In this document: positions 23,359 to 35,122 of the stretch, one piece after another
Position numbering within the stretch: position 1 is the stretch's first letter
Layout: the number at the start of each line of letters is the position of its first letter
Assembly: GCA_000149265.1 (NCBI GenBank)
Contig: CH003181.1
Span: 309,426-373,425, forward strand
Reading direction: 5' to 3'
Length of the DNA stretch: 64,000 nucleotides
DNA from: Ciona savignyi
Taxonomy: Eukaryota; Chordata; Ascidiacea; Phlebobranchia; Cionidae
Notes under the pieces: model-generated
The model's input: only the letters and a program-made list of their open reading frames with translations
What the model was told of the DNA's origin: nothing
Databases searched by the model: none
Made by a program: the position numbers and the translations under genes

Positions 23359-26300
23359 AAAATGTGACACTAAAACGTTTTCTTGATTTAACTACTAACC
23401 TATTAGAATACTAATATACTAATATACTAATACGGTCAGTGACATTACTAACTTGCTTAGCTGGTACAGAAAAATTACAATTTTGATTCGAAATGTTTCT
23501 TTTTTAAACTATTTTTTTTATAAATCTATATATGCAAATACAAACTTGCCCACTTCAAAACCACCACCTATTTTTTTTTAATTCTGTTTCTTCAATTTTG
23601 TTACCTATACTGATGCTTTAATACAAATTTCTTCAATTGTGTTACCTAAACTTGCGCTTTAATACAAAAATTAACAACAAATAAGTCTTCATTTTTCATT
23701 TTAATGTGGTAAGTGAAGCAAGTTCACACTTGCCTCGGGATACAAAACAATTATGGAAAGCGGTTATGACTTTGATCGCGAATCCAGGGGTAAAAGACAC
23801 TTGTAGAACTTCGCTTAAACACAGTGTGACTTACTGAAAACGTAAGGAACTTCTATTTTTTTATTGGCTGGTCACTAAGCTTCTGTTTTTAAGTAAAATA
23901 CGGAAAATGAATCGATCGCGTTAACTATTCCACTCAAATAACCTTTGGGATTGTTTTTTTGTCGAATTACATTGAAAACCCGTGTTTGGATTCTCACCAC
24001 GTTCGTTTTAAAGAAATCCTGTGTGGGAATCGGTCTCTTTAACCCTTCAGTCAAACAGTAGAACATGTCGCAATCATGGTGTGTTTAACGAACTACAAAA
24101 GAGCCAATACCCCGGTGGTGAGTGTGTGTGTATTTCATGCCTTTTAGATTTAGTCTCGGTGTAATAAACACGTCTGGTTGGCTTTGGTCCTTAGTTTTCT
24201 CTGCGCAGCATCAGAGACTAAAATGGTGGTACCTATCTAACCCCTTTTGTATTATATGACTGGAACGTTTAGTATACAAATTGAAACGATGAAACGAGTA
24301 ACGAGTTAAAACAGGATGGAAAGAGTGAAACAAGTGGCGAGATGAGATTTTCTAAAATTAGGGCTGTATACAGATTAACTTATACTAATAAAAAATGTCT
24401 GGTCTAAAATGCTGTCAAAAATATTTAATGAATAAATGTTCTTATCAATCATATTATTATGCAAAAATTACAGCAGTCTTATTGGATGAAAAATACAATT
24501 CTAGAATTCACAACAATGTGTTTGCAAATTACTGGAGCGTAGCCGAAATTAATAAATTTTAATTGGATACAAATTTAACGGCGTTTGGTTGTAACACTCG
24601 GTGATGCTATGTGAGGTTGTTTTGTGGGAATCCCACAAGGTTATAATTGTATTTCTGTATATTTTATTATTTATTAGTTATGCCATGTGTCCAGATTTTG
24701 TGCATGGGAAGTTACGATTAATTTCCTGTTTTCGACAGCTCAGTCGATAAATTGTTTACCGCGAGGTCATTTTAATACCTTCCAAGCTTCGTGTAAAACA
24801 TGTATTTCCTGCTTTGAGTCTTATATAAACTGTGTATAATTCCATAACATCAGAAAACATTTGATGGAGCCTCGCTTGGCTTTGCTGCTTTCTCAACTTA
24901 GCCGATAACTACCTATTATAAGCTATACACCTTGTGTACAGCGATTTTATTGGGTGCACGCAGCGTGAATACCTAATAAAATACTTCACCTATGTTTACC
25001 CCTTGTCTTACCCTGGTTATCACCCGTGTAAAGTTAGATCGCTGCTACAGTTTCAACACAGTCTTTATTGTACGGTCGTTTGGCCGAATGGTTAACGCGT
25101 CCGATTCCTATACCGAATTATGTACAACAAAAGGTTTCAGCAACGAGCACATCATCTGCTTGAATCTGATCAGGTTAGAAAAACACAGTATTTGTACTTT
25201 TTCGATAGATGTAACGATTTTACTATTTGGCTTTCACCGAAATCTTGTACCAACTAGAGAGTGTCAATAACGTAAACCACCACTTTATGACCCATGTTGA
25301 CTATATCTGTATGAATGTAGAAACGATCGGGTTCCCTAGCTACCTTACCACCCTTGGTTTTCTGCAAGCAGAAACTAATGGGTTCCCGAGTGATCAACCT
25401 AAACTTGATAACTGCATTTTCTAAATGAACCTGATTGGTGACATGGTTCCTTACCCCCATGGTATATCTTATACAAAGGGTTCAATGTTTTTTTCTTGAG
25501 GCAGAAACTAATGGTTTTCCGAGTTACCAATCCAAACTTAATATCAATGTTTTATGAATAGTGTATTCAAGTTGCATTATACGAATATAATATTATAATT
25601 TCCCGACGCCGAAAATGCTTAAAAAATTTCAATTTTTAAAATTCCCCAATAATTACACTTAACACACAGAGACTGTGCTTCGATAATCACAGCAGAAGCT
25701 CATTGATATTTGTAGGGAAATTTCTATCTAGATTTGTGTGATAAAAAAAACTACGGTTTTAGTAATATATGTGGTTGGTTAATCTTAACCTTTAAATCAC
25801 TCCACTTCAGCTATGTTCCATTTCTATATAGATTTGGTATGTGGTATGGTAATATGTCCATTCGAACTTGCTTGCCGTCTGTGCCGTTTGCATTAGGCTA
25901 TGGTATACATATTTTTAAATTAAGTATAACCCAATAATCCGCTGTGTTCAGGCAATGTCTGTACAGTGCCTTACCCAAGAACACACCGGACGCGAGCTAA
26001 CGATTAGTTTCGTACCTGGAACCCCTCGACTGAAAGGCGCTGTACTAACCCACCAGAATTTTCTGTCAGAGAATAATCTCCGTTAGTAAAATTATATTGT
26101 TCAGAACTGACATATTAGTGTTGAAAATCAATGAGCCACCGATAAACATAATTACTCTACTTATACGAGGCATTGAAAATAGATTACTTTTGCATGACTC
26201 ATGTAGTCTGAGTATTATGAAAGATGATGTGGTTAAAATTCAATAACAAATTAGATCGCCAACGCTATTATAGACCTCTGTAACTATGTCCACACGCATG

Positions 26301-26426
26301 AATTAGTAAACACTAAACACAAAAGAGTCATTATATATGTCGTGCTCAGGTTGGATGCAGAAGTTGCTGCGCAGATAAAGAAATTATTATCAAATTTGCT
26401 GTACACACAAAGGGAGTAATAAAGAT
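23359..26426. other. Intergenic DNA with repeats
   Basis: Contains a SINE-2 head at 25071-25128 (+), the block of gcagaaactaatgggttccc-type repeats at 25316-25560 and a - strand SINE-1 piece at 25933-26058. No gene supported; the short open frames at 24992-25460 are these repeats. Confidence 0.5.
25316..25560 (+). repeat. Cluster of a short repeat (three partial copies)
   Basis: The line gcagaaactaatgg followed by a tcccgagt- or tccgagtt-type stretch and aacttgata or aacttaata occurs at about 25369 and 25500; a related start, gtagaaacgatcgggttccc, lies at 25319. The same element occurs once at 7341. Class unknown. Confidence 0.55.
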
Positions 26427-27547
26427 ATGGAAAGCAGTTACTCGTTCACACAGGAATACGACAGAAGTACAATCTATCCTGCAGAATGTATCTCACGCCA
26501 ATTTTATACCGAGAGTTTCACAAATTCAATTTATTGTTCCATTTATAGTTGAAGCTATAATTGCCTCGGTGTCCGTTTGGTTTGTCTTTGTTTTATTACG
26601 GTAACAAGACGAATAGATTCAAAAGACGAAGCATAAATGATTTTAATGGCGGGGTCGTTTATATCCTTGCCATTCTCTCTACCGTGACATTGTTAGTGCG
26701 TTGCTGTTCTATCATTTTGTTCTTTTTACTCCCGCCGTATTTACCAGGATATGATGCCGAATGTGAACAAATTGGCGACATGACTGTTTGGATGTTTCTA
26801 TTCACACTGATTCCCGTCTAATTGCTGTTGTTGGTACGACAGAGGGCGTTGTACACACATCCAACGATGCTTAAGTCACATAGCAAGATGATCTTCGTTT
26901 TAAGCTGGTCTACTTTAGTACTTCTACTTGGTTTTGGTTTTGCAACAGTATTAATATTCGCCATCCCAATAACACTAAAGTTTTGGTTGTGAGAGACAAA
27001 TGTCATCTGTAACCATTCAAAATTCTATTGCTTCCGGGATTGCAGGACTTAGACAGATCATAAGCTGCTGGTGTTATTTATCTTACCTCTTCACCAACAT
27101 ATAAAAAGCAGTGTTTGATGTTTTTTATTTCTACCTTGTTGTTCCGAAACTGCTCAACCAAAAGTTTCCGAAATTAAAAAGAGACGAAATCAGTCGACCA
27201 CATCAGTTGTCAGTGGCCGGGAATCGAAAAGAAGTTTTCCGCCAAGCAACAGGGTAGTTCGCATTCTTAAAAGATTGGTGATTTTCGCCCTTATATGGAT
27301 CCTTAATGATGTTATAGCCACGGTCATTTCTACACAAGCGATACCGAGAATCTGGGGAAACTTTGGCTATGTGACGTATAATATCAGTTTACTTATAAAC
27401 GCCATCTGCATTATTCTATCGTTCAAGGACTACAAGGCAATGATATTCTCTTTCTGTGTAAAGAAAACGAAGCAACAAACTGATGCAACCTCAAGCGACA
27501 TGAATGCGTCTCCGCATACGATTCACACTAACCAGACAGTGGTATGA
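26427..27547 (+). pseudogene. Decayed single-exon seven-helix receptor
   Basis: From an ATG at 26427 the translation can be followed, with frame changes and in-frame stops, through hydrophobic segments: VEAIIASVSVWFVFVLL, VVYILAILSTVTLLVRC, an extracellular Cys pair (YDAECEQIGD), VWMFLFTLIPV, MIFVLSWSTLVLLLGFGFA, LVIFALIWILNDVIATVIST and VTYNISLLINAICIILSF. Number and spacing fit a 7TM receptor in one exon; I cannot assign a family. At least two stops and two frame shifts make it non-functional unless this assembly is wrong. The last 90 codons (27275-27547) are still open, so decay may be recent. Confidence 0.65.
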
Positions 27548-28163
27548 TCGAAAACATCCGCCAGTGAAATAGAACCAGTGACTCTATGAGCATTATTTGA
27601 TTTGTGACTTCTCGATTTTAAAACGTGTTCCTTTTGGAATCGAACTAAAAAGGCAGTTAAATCTGTAAAAATTATAATCAAGTGACACTTAAATTGACGT
27701 CGAAAATTAGTTTGATTTAGTTTTGATTTTTCATCGGACATTTATTATCCTTTATCACCGTCTTTTTAACCTATAATTCGAATCGGTAAATTAAGGTTTT
27801 CTAGCGGATTCTATAACACGAAAATAATTTGTATAACTCAATGTAATTATTGTACAGTGTTTTCATGAAATTTTTTACAAACAATAAACGTATCGAAAGT
27901 GTAAGATCTGATTATAATCATAATTTTAAGAAAGTTGAGTAAGAGAGTTGAAAATTTTGTGTAACAAATTCAAACTCGACCCTTATCGTACATTGGTAAC
28001 CTTATCACAAATGATCATAAAATCAGCATAAAATAAACATTTTTATTTTGAACTCCGTTGAAACAACACACGTTTGATCCACTGTTTCACTATTATGTTG
28101 AAACTGTTTCGAGAAATCGTTTAATATCTGAATCCTGGAAAACCTCAATTGATTTTTTCCTAC

Positions 28164-28235
28164 ACATCCGTCGATCACGTGACATCCGTCGATCACGTGA
28201 CATCTGTCGATCTCGTGATATCTAACGATCACGTG
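28164..28235. repeat. Four exact-period 18-bp repeats with CACGTG boxes
   Basis: Units acatccgtcgatcacgtg at 28164 and 28181+1 are identical; the third and fourth (from 28200 and 28218) carry changes. Three of four contain CACGTG, an E-box bound by bHLH-zip factors in animals. Regulatory use is only a possibility. Confidence 0.8.
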
Positions 28236-28563
28236 ACGCAGCATAAATGCAGAAATCGTAATACGCAGCCATTGAAGTATCACCGAATACACGCCTCGTG
28301 TTTTATTAATTCAAAATGAAGATTTTAACTTAGTACTTATTCCATTAGGTATGCATAGACCGATATGTACTAAAATCGAAACTAGCCATTAGCATGTCGT
28401 CTGATTCTTTGCTAAGGCAATCTATTTTAAGAGATTAAAAAATGTGGGCATAACTTGATCCGAAGACCATTCTATTTAAGTTATAACGACTTCTATTTTC
28501 TTAAGTTCAAAATGAGCACCCTATACTACATTTCAATCAACACAACTAATAAATGCTGTTTGG

Positions 28564-28569
28564 TTTATT
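28564..28569 (-). terminator. Polyadenylation signal of the 64-residue peptide gene
   Basis: AATAAA on the - strand, 21 bases after the TAA of the gene above it, implying a very short 3' UTR. Confidence 0.65.
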
Positions 28570-28589
28570 TAGCAATAAAACCGAGCATT

Positions 28590-29586
28590 TTAGAGGCCCA
28601 TAACACGTCTGAGGGCCACCATATCTTTGAAGCTGTCGCACAGATCTAGAATGGAAAGTAATCGGTTAAAAGTAAAATTTGTCAACTTAAACGAACACTA
28701 TTTAAAGGAATATATGAATGGCTTGATTGTATAGGTGTAATAGTTAAGTTCTTAAAATTAGAAGCAAATCAAGCGACCGTTTGTTGTATAAAGCAACGTA
28801 TATATATAAAAAAAATTCTGTTTGTAAAATATTGTGGTTAATTAAGGAAGAATTTTCAACAAATACGTACTGTCCGCTTCAGCAGATGAAACCTCCATCG
28901 AGCTGCAAAGGAAATTCAAAATCATTAGAAGCTATAGTAAGACTAAAGATTTTTTTGCATATTGTGTTTCATTGCGCAAAGTAAAGACACATCGGGTTAT
29001 CAAGCTTAATGAACCCTACAGTAGTTGCATAATATTATAATTGGTAATTATCATTGTTGCTAAGAAATAAACCTAAATATGTTGTCCAGTCGACTTGCTG
29101 GTGTGAGTACCTCAAATGTCAGCCTAAAGTTTGTATAAGATTGAAACTAGTGGCTCGCTATTTCATTAGTTGGGATAGTACCTCAAATTTTGGCTTAAAG
29201 TTTGTATAAAATTAAAACTTGTCGGTCGCTATTTTTTTGTATCTTCGGGAGTGGTAATTAGCGTACTTATCCTGAACTGGAGGAACGTATTAATTATACA
29301 CAAAATACTGCTATATTTCAGCAAACCCGATGTTGGCTGCGAAGTAATCTGACGATTGCCCGTGTAATAAACCACTTAAGATTTTCAATTCACAAGATGC
29401 AATATCCTAAACACTTTAAACACATTGAGCCGTCTTTTAAACCTAACAAAAAAATTGTTATTTAAAAACAAAAACTTACTCAGTCCTCTGGAACGAAACG
29501 TCGTAGCCTTCGGTTGTGCACTGTCTTGCGCTTGTCAGCGCCAATTGCAGAAGAACGAGACAAAGGATTGCGATTTTGCGGTTCAT
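28590..29586 (-). CDS. Three-exon gene for a 64-residue secreted peptide
   Basis: Exons on the - strand: 29586-29480 (ATG, phase 2, donor GTAAGT), 28902-28871 (32 nt, acceptor tttcctttgcag, donor GTACGT, phase 1) and 28645-28590 (acceptor ttccattctag, stop TAA). Together 195 nt, 64 residues, all junctions in frame. Residues 1-20 are a clear signal peptide (KIAILCLVLLQLALTSA). The mature part has two cysteines (RQCTTEGYD and NLCDSFKD), an acidic middle encoded by the micro-exon (SMEVSSAEAD) and ends LRRVMGL. One disulfide and about 44 residues suggest a peptide hormone, antimicrobial or other short secreted factor; I recognise none. The tiny middle exon hides it from simple frame scans. Phase agreement over three exons plus a properly placed AATAAA is the main support. 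Confidence 0.65.
29106..29235 (+). repeat. Direct duplication of about 70 bp
   Basis: agtacctcaaatgtcagcct at 29106 and agtacctcaaattttggctt at 29176, each followed by aaagtttgtataa and a tcgctattt end. It derives from a SINE-1 head and is followed by a SINE-1 tail at about 29270-29405. It lies in intron 1 of the peptide gene. Confidence 0.65.
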
Positions 29587-32104
29587 GTTTCTTCGTAAGT
29601 AATGTATACAGTGCCGAATCGCGACATTGCATCATGTTTTATAGCAGTCCTACGACTTCCTCGAACAAAGAGGAAACATACAGTTGGAACTCGTGTCTAT
29701 AGACTAAACGATCAAATTAAATAGAATTTACTCGTGTATAACTGAACGGAGTACTTAGACTTGGCGAGGGCGCGATATCACATGAACAACTATTAAATTA
29801 TCGCTTGCACACAGTCGAATTAATGAAAATGTTCTAGTATTCTCGTTACGGTAGAGGCCCTGTTACCATTGGTTTACCAAGAAATTCTTCTAAGGTAAGT
29901 TTATTCACGTTCATCCTCCTAAATGGGAAAACGCTAAAGGCGTCACCACACTGGCAATAAACAAATTACTTCGCGTTATAGTCGCATTATCGAAACTATA
30001 GCAGTGTATTGTATACATGGTTAAAAGACCATCTCAGTTTTAGTATACACCCCATTAATTCAGCAGGTCTTGACGAGCTCAAGGATATCTTCCACCTCAC
30101 AACGACGGGTTGTGTTACCTTTTGGCCAAAGACGGTGCACTGACACACCAAGCTTTTGTTGGCTTATCCGAGGACAAATCCGACGAGTTCGCGGACCAGT
30201 GTTTAAAACAAAATACCGAAAAGTATTTGCGGGTTTACATGAGTACGAATCGTTTCATCTCTTAGTCGTCACGTGATTAACGGATGTAAAGGAAACACTA
30301 GCAAGTATTACATCCCTCAAATGAAAGGAACAGTACAAGTCCTATTGATTATAATGCGGGATTAAGATAAGTTGGTATATGATGTGGTTCTAAATTTGAA
30401 AATAATTCGATATAACATATAAATGGTAGGGTTATCTAGTGGTGGGGCGATCCAATACTACATGACCTAACCGACCTGATTTACTACTTAAATACCCTTG
30501 TATGTGAATAAGAATTTACTAAATGGGTTTGACAGCTATAGTGCACTTGGAAGTAACAATATGGTGGACTTGTCCAACGCTACAGTCAGTAATTTCCAAT
30601 TATAGTTGCGATAATTTCAGTCATTTCGGTAATACCATCCAGTCCAAGTAATATCCGCCAGGAGGTGTTGTGAGGACAAAGTTCTCGACTTTAATCTTTT
30701 TAATTCCAGTTTGTGTCAAAGTTAATACACGGTAAATATTGGTTGGTCAGGGGTTAGCACGCCGACGAACACTGTGCAAAAATCAGAGATCCAATAGTCC
30801 TGGGTTTAAAGATAGCTCTGGTAAACGAACAAAAAGGATCATCTATTGGCGTGTATAGTTCAACACGAAATTGGACATGGAGTAGTCATAACCGGCCTTG
30901 ACAAAGCAAACTACAATGTGTATATATAAAATAAAAAGTACAGCGTGTATAAATATAAATGAAAGTTAATCGGTCGTTGCGTTAATAATCGACGCAATAC
31001 AATATTTTCAGACACAATTTCAGCCAGTCTTTATTTGACACTTAAAAAAACACACAAATTAATGAAAAGAATGTGTATGGAAAACCAAGTAGGTGTTGTA
31101 ATGTGTTATTGGAATTAACGTCATCTCGCTCAATTCTGGTTGCATTTAATGAATAATTGGATTGCAAAATCCTTTAGAATTTGTATTGAGATTTCATGTA
31201 CCGAAACAAACTGTGGTGTGTACGTGTCATTTTGACTAATAACAGTCGATCACGTGATACATGGAGACAGGAGACAATTAAAGACACGTTTCCTTCCAAT
31301 ACAATCTCATTGAGTCTAGGCTTACCAGTTAAGTCTTGTAAAGTTAATGACAGGCCGGCACACGTTTATTTTTCACTTTACTTTTCTAAATTTAAACTCA
31401 GTGCCACATGAATGGTATTGTGGATAAAGTATTACATTTGTGTTGGTGGCGTTATCTGTTCGGCCACGCCATCGCTTATGCCATTTTTTTGGTGGAAAGC
31501 CAAAAAAAGCAACATAACGCGAGTTGGTGGTCTTAGACCGAAACCCTACGTTGCACATGTGGAACATTAATCCATTTCGGGTTAGTATCCCTACTAGCTG
31601 GATGCTGGTAAACACTCTCCACGAGCATCTCCACAGCGTGCAATCCACGTTTTCGGGAAGTTTTAATTCCATTATCCTAACCCGACAACTTTACACACTC
31701 CCTCCAGCGGATGAGACTGGAGACTGTGCCGGATAACCGCACTACTACAGAGTAATACTGATTTAGGGTTCGTACACATTTATTTACTCCGTTCGACCAT
31801 TTTTTACCGTACTAGGTTTCAAACCGATGATAGGTTCGTTAGCAAACTCGTTTTTTTGTGTACTGCGCAAAGGATGACACGCAAAATCGTAAGGCGTTCC
31901 TTTTTTGTATACTTGATTTATGTATCGGTCGCGTTAACCGGTCGGCCACACAACCGCATGCATCTAACCGACCAGTTGGTACAATTGAAGACGACAACTG
32001 TTTCGACAGCGCCTGGCGTGGAATATCAGTATTACGACACAAGAAATGATGGGTTGTCTTGACACAAATAAGTACAACCCAGTTTATTTTTTTAATATGA
32101 AATA
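29587..32104. other. Intergenic DNA with SINEs and a decayed coding-like patch
   Basis: A - strand SINE-1 remnant lies at 29896-30062. At 30063-30276 two overlapping + strand frames read like coding sequence (GLDELKDIFHLTT, then LAKDGALTHQAFVGLSEDK to a stop) but do not join in one frame. A - strand SINE-2-like stretch with an insertion lies at 31793-31958. No intact gene supported. Confidence 0.45.
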
Positions 32105-32401
32105 TAGGATAGGATAGGATATTCATCTTTATCCCCGTGAATGGGAAAACCAAGGGGGTTAACACACGGGCAATCGTCAGATCACCTCGCGCCCATCGTC
32201 GGGTTACCGGAGCTATTGCAGTGTGTTGTATATGATAAACACGTTCCTTCAATTTGGTAGAACCCATTAATCCGCTGGGTTCAGGCAATGTCCGTAAAGT
32301 GCCTTGCCCAAGGACACAACCGACTAACTAGCGACCAGTTTCGCACCTGCAACCTTTCGATTGAAAGGCGACGCACTTAACCGTTAGACCAACCGGCCGG
32401 A
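32105..32401 (-). repeat. Full-length SINE-1
   Basis: About 297 bp, the best-preserved copy with 16381-16667: ggatattcatctttatcccc tail, ggttaccggagctattgcag body, and head ending ccgttagaccaaccggccgg. A 150-codon open frame on the - strand is just this repeat plus flank. Confidence 0.9.
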
Positions 32402-33039
32402 CAATATCACTCTGATGGTCGGATAACTCGTGACCACAGTTGCCTTATTAAATGCAAACTGAACTTGCGGTGACAACACTGATTTTGCTTTCTTTTTACC
32501 GGACTTTGGTTCAATTCGACCACACGACCGTACAGACAACACTAAAATAAACGACATGTTGCTAAAGTTGTACCTGTAGCGACGCCGTGCGGTATAAACA
32601 TATTTATTATTCCAAAGTAGGTACTTTGGAATGTTCTTGTTAGTTAAATTATACTTATTATTTGTCTCTAGTTTACGATTATTACCATAAGCTCTTCTTT
32701 ACCTTGTTTATTAAAAATTATTTCTAGTTTAGTGTTTTCCAGGCCTTTCACTTTGCCGTTACCGGCGCTTCTATTTTACATTTTATCGCCTCCCGGGAAT
32801 TCCCATGTAATAATCTGACCTAAATTTTGCACTGCGTGTTCAAGACCCATTCCGCCATTCGTAAGTCGTAACCACCTTTTAAAACTTAATTGCATATTAC
32901 CGTCATTGTAAAATGGCACATTAAAGTATACAGACTACTGGTTTGAGTTGGGTGTTTCTGTCCGACAGATTAGTCTGGTGGTTTAGTGTTAGCATTAGGC
33001 AATAAATAGATTCCAACTATACCCAAATAAGGGTGCCTC

Positions 33040-33248
33040 TAAATATTACAGGACCGCTTGGATCGCTTGCATCACTTAGATTGCTATGGAAAGTAATTCT
33101 AACTCTGTCCCATACACTAATCTCAACCCCAGAACTGACTTTAACCCCAAAGCCCCAACCCTAACATTAATATCATGGCTTTTGAAATTACGAAGTATAG
33201 TAAGCGATTCAAGCGCTCCATGCGATCCAAGCAGTCCTGTAATATTTA
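33040..33248. mobile_element. Small foldback element with long inverted ends
   Basis: 209 bp. The outer 26 bases of each end match at all but one position (taaatattacaggac, C or T, then gcttggatcgc), and weaker pairing extends to about 45 bases. Its interior contains simple ccctaaccc-like DNA. No unambiguous target duplication, so the superfamily is open. Confidence 0.7.
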
Positions 33249-33436
33249 TAGGTACCGCCCAAATAACATTTCGAATTATTACTTGTTTTACTAATCTCGT
33301 TAAAAAAACTAGTTTAAAAAATGCAAGCCCATTCATCGTTTCAAAACGATATCGCTTAACTGTCTGCTGAAATAAGTTTGTTTGCGCGAGGTTTATTGAT
33401 GATTACTGACCGGTATGATTAGCTTTGTCACCTTGG

Positions 33437-33880
33437 TGGGTTAGTTTTAGCTGAAGTGTTGTTGGTCTTTTAGCCGAAGGGTTGCTGTTTTTTGATATGA
33501 ATAGGTTCGAAACTGGTTGATAGCTAGTCGGTTGTGTCCTTGGGTAAGGCATAGCCCCACTTCCTCCATGGTTAGTGTGTATAAATGTGGCGTTTAGCAA
33601 TAATTATTTGGTTCTTCTGCTGCTACCTGTACTTATTACCTCAGCTTTCGTTTTTCTGCGTTTTATATTTTTAGGTAAAAGAACTTTGGTACTTAACGGA
33701 CATAGCCTCAACGGCTAAACCCAGTGGATTAAATGGGGTTTACCAAATTAAGGGTTAATCATAAACAACTCACTACAAAAGCTTCGGTAACACGACGGTG
33801 TGTGCGAGGTGACCTGGTGATTGCCTGTGTTTTAACCCCCTTTGGGTTCCTATTCCAGGGAATAAACATGAATATCCTAT
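33437..33880 (+). repeat. SINE-1 split by about 140 bp
   Basis: Head and first body part (gaaactggttgatagctagt, gtccttgggtaaggc) end at about 33550; the remainder (acttaacggacatagcctca to gaatatcctat) resumes at about 33689. The inserted 140 bp is AT-rich and unrecognised. Confidence 0.65.
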
Positions 33881-34320
33881 ATCCCTTCATCCTATTTTGA
33901 GATAATATAATAATAGACCATAGTATAACTAGATTGTGGTTCTCCATTCATAGAAATAAACATGAATATTCCACATTATACAGGCTAACAATAAATGGTT
34001 GCAAAGAGGCAAATTGCTCATTAAGTGTGGTATGCAGAAACTTTGCTCAAGCTTAACCCGGTATTAAGAAAAAGCATTAATTCTAGGTTAAGAAATTTGG
34101 TATGCAAAACGCTCGCTTAAGTCAAATCTTGGGTTAGCTTGAGATCCTGACCGAGGTTTTTCATGCCACCTTAAAACTAAGAAAAATAATTCTAACCCTG
34201 CTTTAAACACCAAACTTAACCCTCTCGCTAAACCTAACTCTAACCTTAACGTCTAATCTTTTATTTTGGTGTGTAGTTTTCCCTTTACCTTCTATTCATT
34301 ATGCTTAACTAATTTCTACT
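33881..34320. other. Upstream region of the AIRIM gene
   Basis: Contains two diverged direct repeats beginning ggtatgca and a run of loosely telomere-like taaccctaa variants near 34190-34255. It ends in tttctacttatacag, a good 3' splice site directly before the AIRIM start. Confidence 0.5.
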
Positions 34321-34338
34321 TATACAGTGGTGGTTAAG

Positions 34339-34923
34339 ATGGATATTAAGTCACAGATGTGTAAAACTGTTCAAATTGCTCAAAACCAAGTGCAGATATG
34401 GACTCAGGCCTGTGAAGCATGCAACAAATACATTCTGTCACTACAAAACCTTTCAGAACAATTAATATGTTGCCGTAAGGCCAAGATAGAAGAAACACCA
34501 ATATATCTGGCATTTCCGAATTTTAAGGAAATGTTAACTTTAAAATTGTGTTTGGAAGTAGATCGCTGCATAAGAAATATAAATGGGACACTTGGAAAAT
34601 TAAAAGATTGCCAGTACTCTTTAAAAAAGTGTGTCGATAGATTTTGTCGTACAATTTCTTTAACAGAACTGGAAAACGTTAAATGGACTGCGACCGTACC
34701 ACCTATTTGCAATGTAGCACTATGGTTGGTTGATCTACATCAACACATGCACCACCAACTGGCGGAAAAAGAAACGCTGATGTCTTTTTTCTCCGAGACG
34801 TCAGCACAACCAGATATATCAAACAACATTAACTCATTTGTAGAACTGTGGAAAAGGCATTCTAATCTTATGTCTTATATTAGTGAAATAAGTGAACACT
34901 TGGGACTTGTGTTAGTTGACTGA
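34339..34923 (+). CDS. AIRIM: AIRIM / C1orf109 homologue, ribosome maturation factor
   Basis: 194 residues in one exon, start ATG 34339, stop TGA 34921. In vertebrates AIRIM (C1orf109) binds the AFG2A/AFG2B ATPase complex and helps release factors from pre-60S particles in the cytoplasm. Shown here: the N-terminal block LQNLSEQLICC ... EETPIYLAFPNFKEML lines up with the family's LSNLAEQL ... EDVPALRAFPDLKERL, followed by a helical region ending VDRFCRT, then PPICNVALWLVDLHQHMHHQL aligning with the family's SVADMLEWLQDIERHY, and a C-terminal LWKRHS segment. Length fits the family (about 200). No signal or membrane segment. A splice-acceptor-like tatacag (34322-34327) lies 11 bases before the ATG and may be a spliced-leader site or the end of an upstream non-coding exon. 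Named from memory of the human protein. Confidence 0.78.
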   Translation: MDIKSQMCKTVQIAQNQVQIWTQACEACNKYILSLQNLSEQLICCRKAKIEETPIYLAFPNFKEMLTLKLCLEVDRCIRNINGTLGKLKDCQYSLKKCVDRFCRTISLTELENVKWTATVPPICNVALWLVDLHQHMHHQLAEKETLMSFFSETSAQPDISNNINSFVELWKRHSNLMSYISEISEHLGLVLVD

Positions 34924-34989
34924 TTTTGTTTGTATTGGTTGGAATTAATATGTTAATTTCTCTTACAATACTAAATATTCATCAATTAA

Positions 34990-35003
34990 AATAAAATTTT
35001 CAG
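34990..35003 (+). promoter_or_regulatory. AATAAA directly followed by a 3' splice site
   Basis: AATAAA at 34990-34995 is followed within eight bases by attttcag ending at 35003. A poly(A) signal abutting an acceptor is the layout expected between two genes of a spliced-leader operon in tunicates. Inference; no spliced-leader evidence is available here. Confidence 0.5.
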
Positions 35004-35122
35004 GAAAGAAAAAATTAAAGACATAGGTAGTCATTGAGTCAAATTTCCCTATGTATAAAATCATTCTTTTTATTTAATCATTTTAATTTTACAATTTATT
35101 TAATTGGACATGGATTGCAACC

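Larger units (their letters stand above)
27548..28589. other. Intergenic DNA holding an 18-bp minisatellite
   Basis: 3' flank of the receptor pseudogene and of the peptide gene on the other strand. Apart from the CACGTG repeat at 28164-28235 I see no feature. Confidence 0.5.

Noticed and set aside
31839-32288. 149-codon - strand open frame
   Set aside because: It is SINE-1 read through plus flanking DNA; the same peptide (GSTKLKERV ... TRRWARG) appears wherever this repeat occurs, for example 14805-14990 and 16336-16533.
33086-33370. 94-codon + strand frame
   Set aside because: It reads through a small foldback element and ccctaaccc-like simple sequence; composition reflects the repeat.
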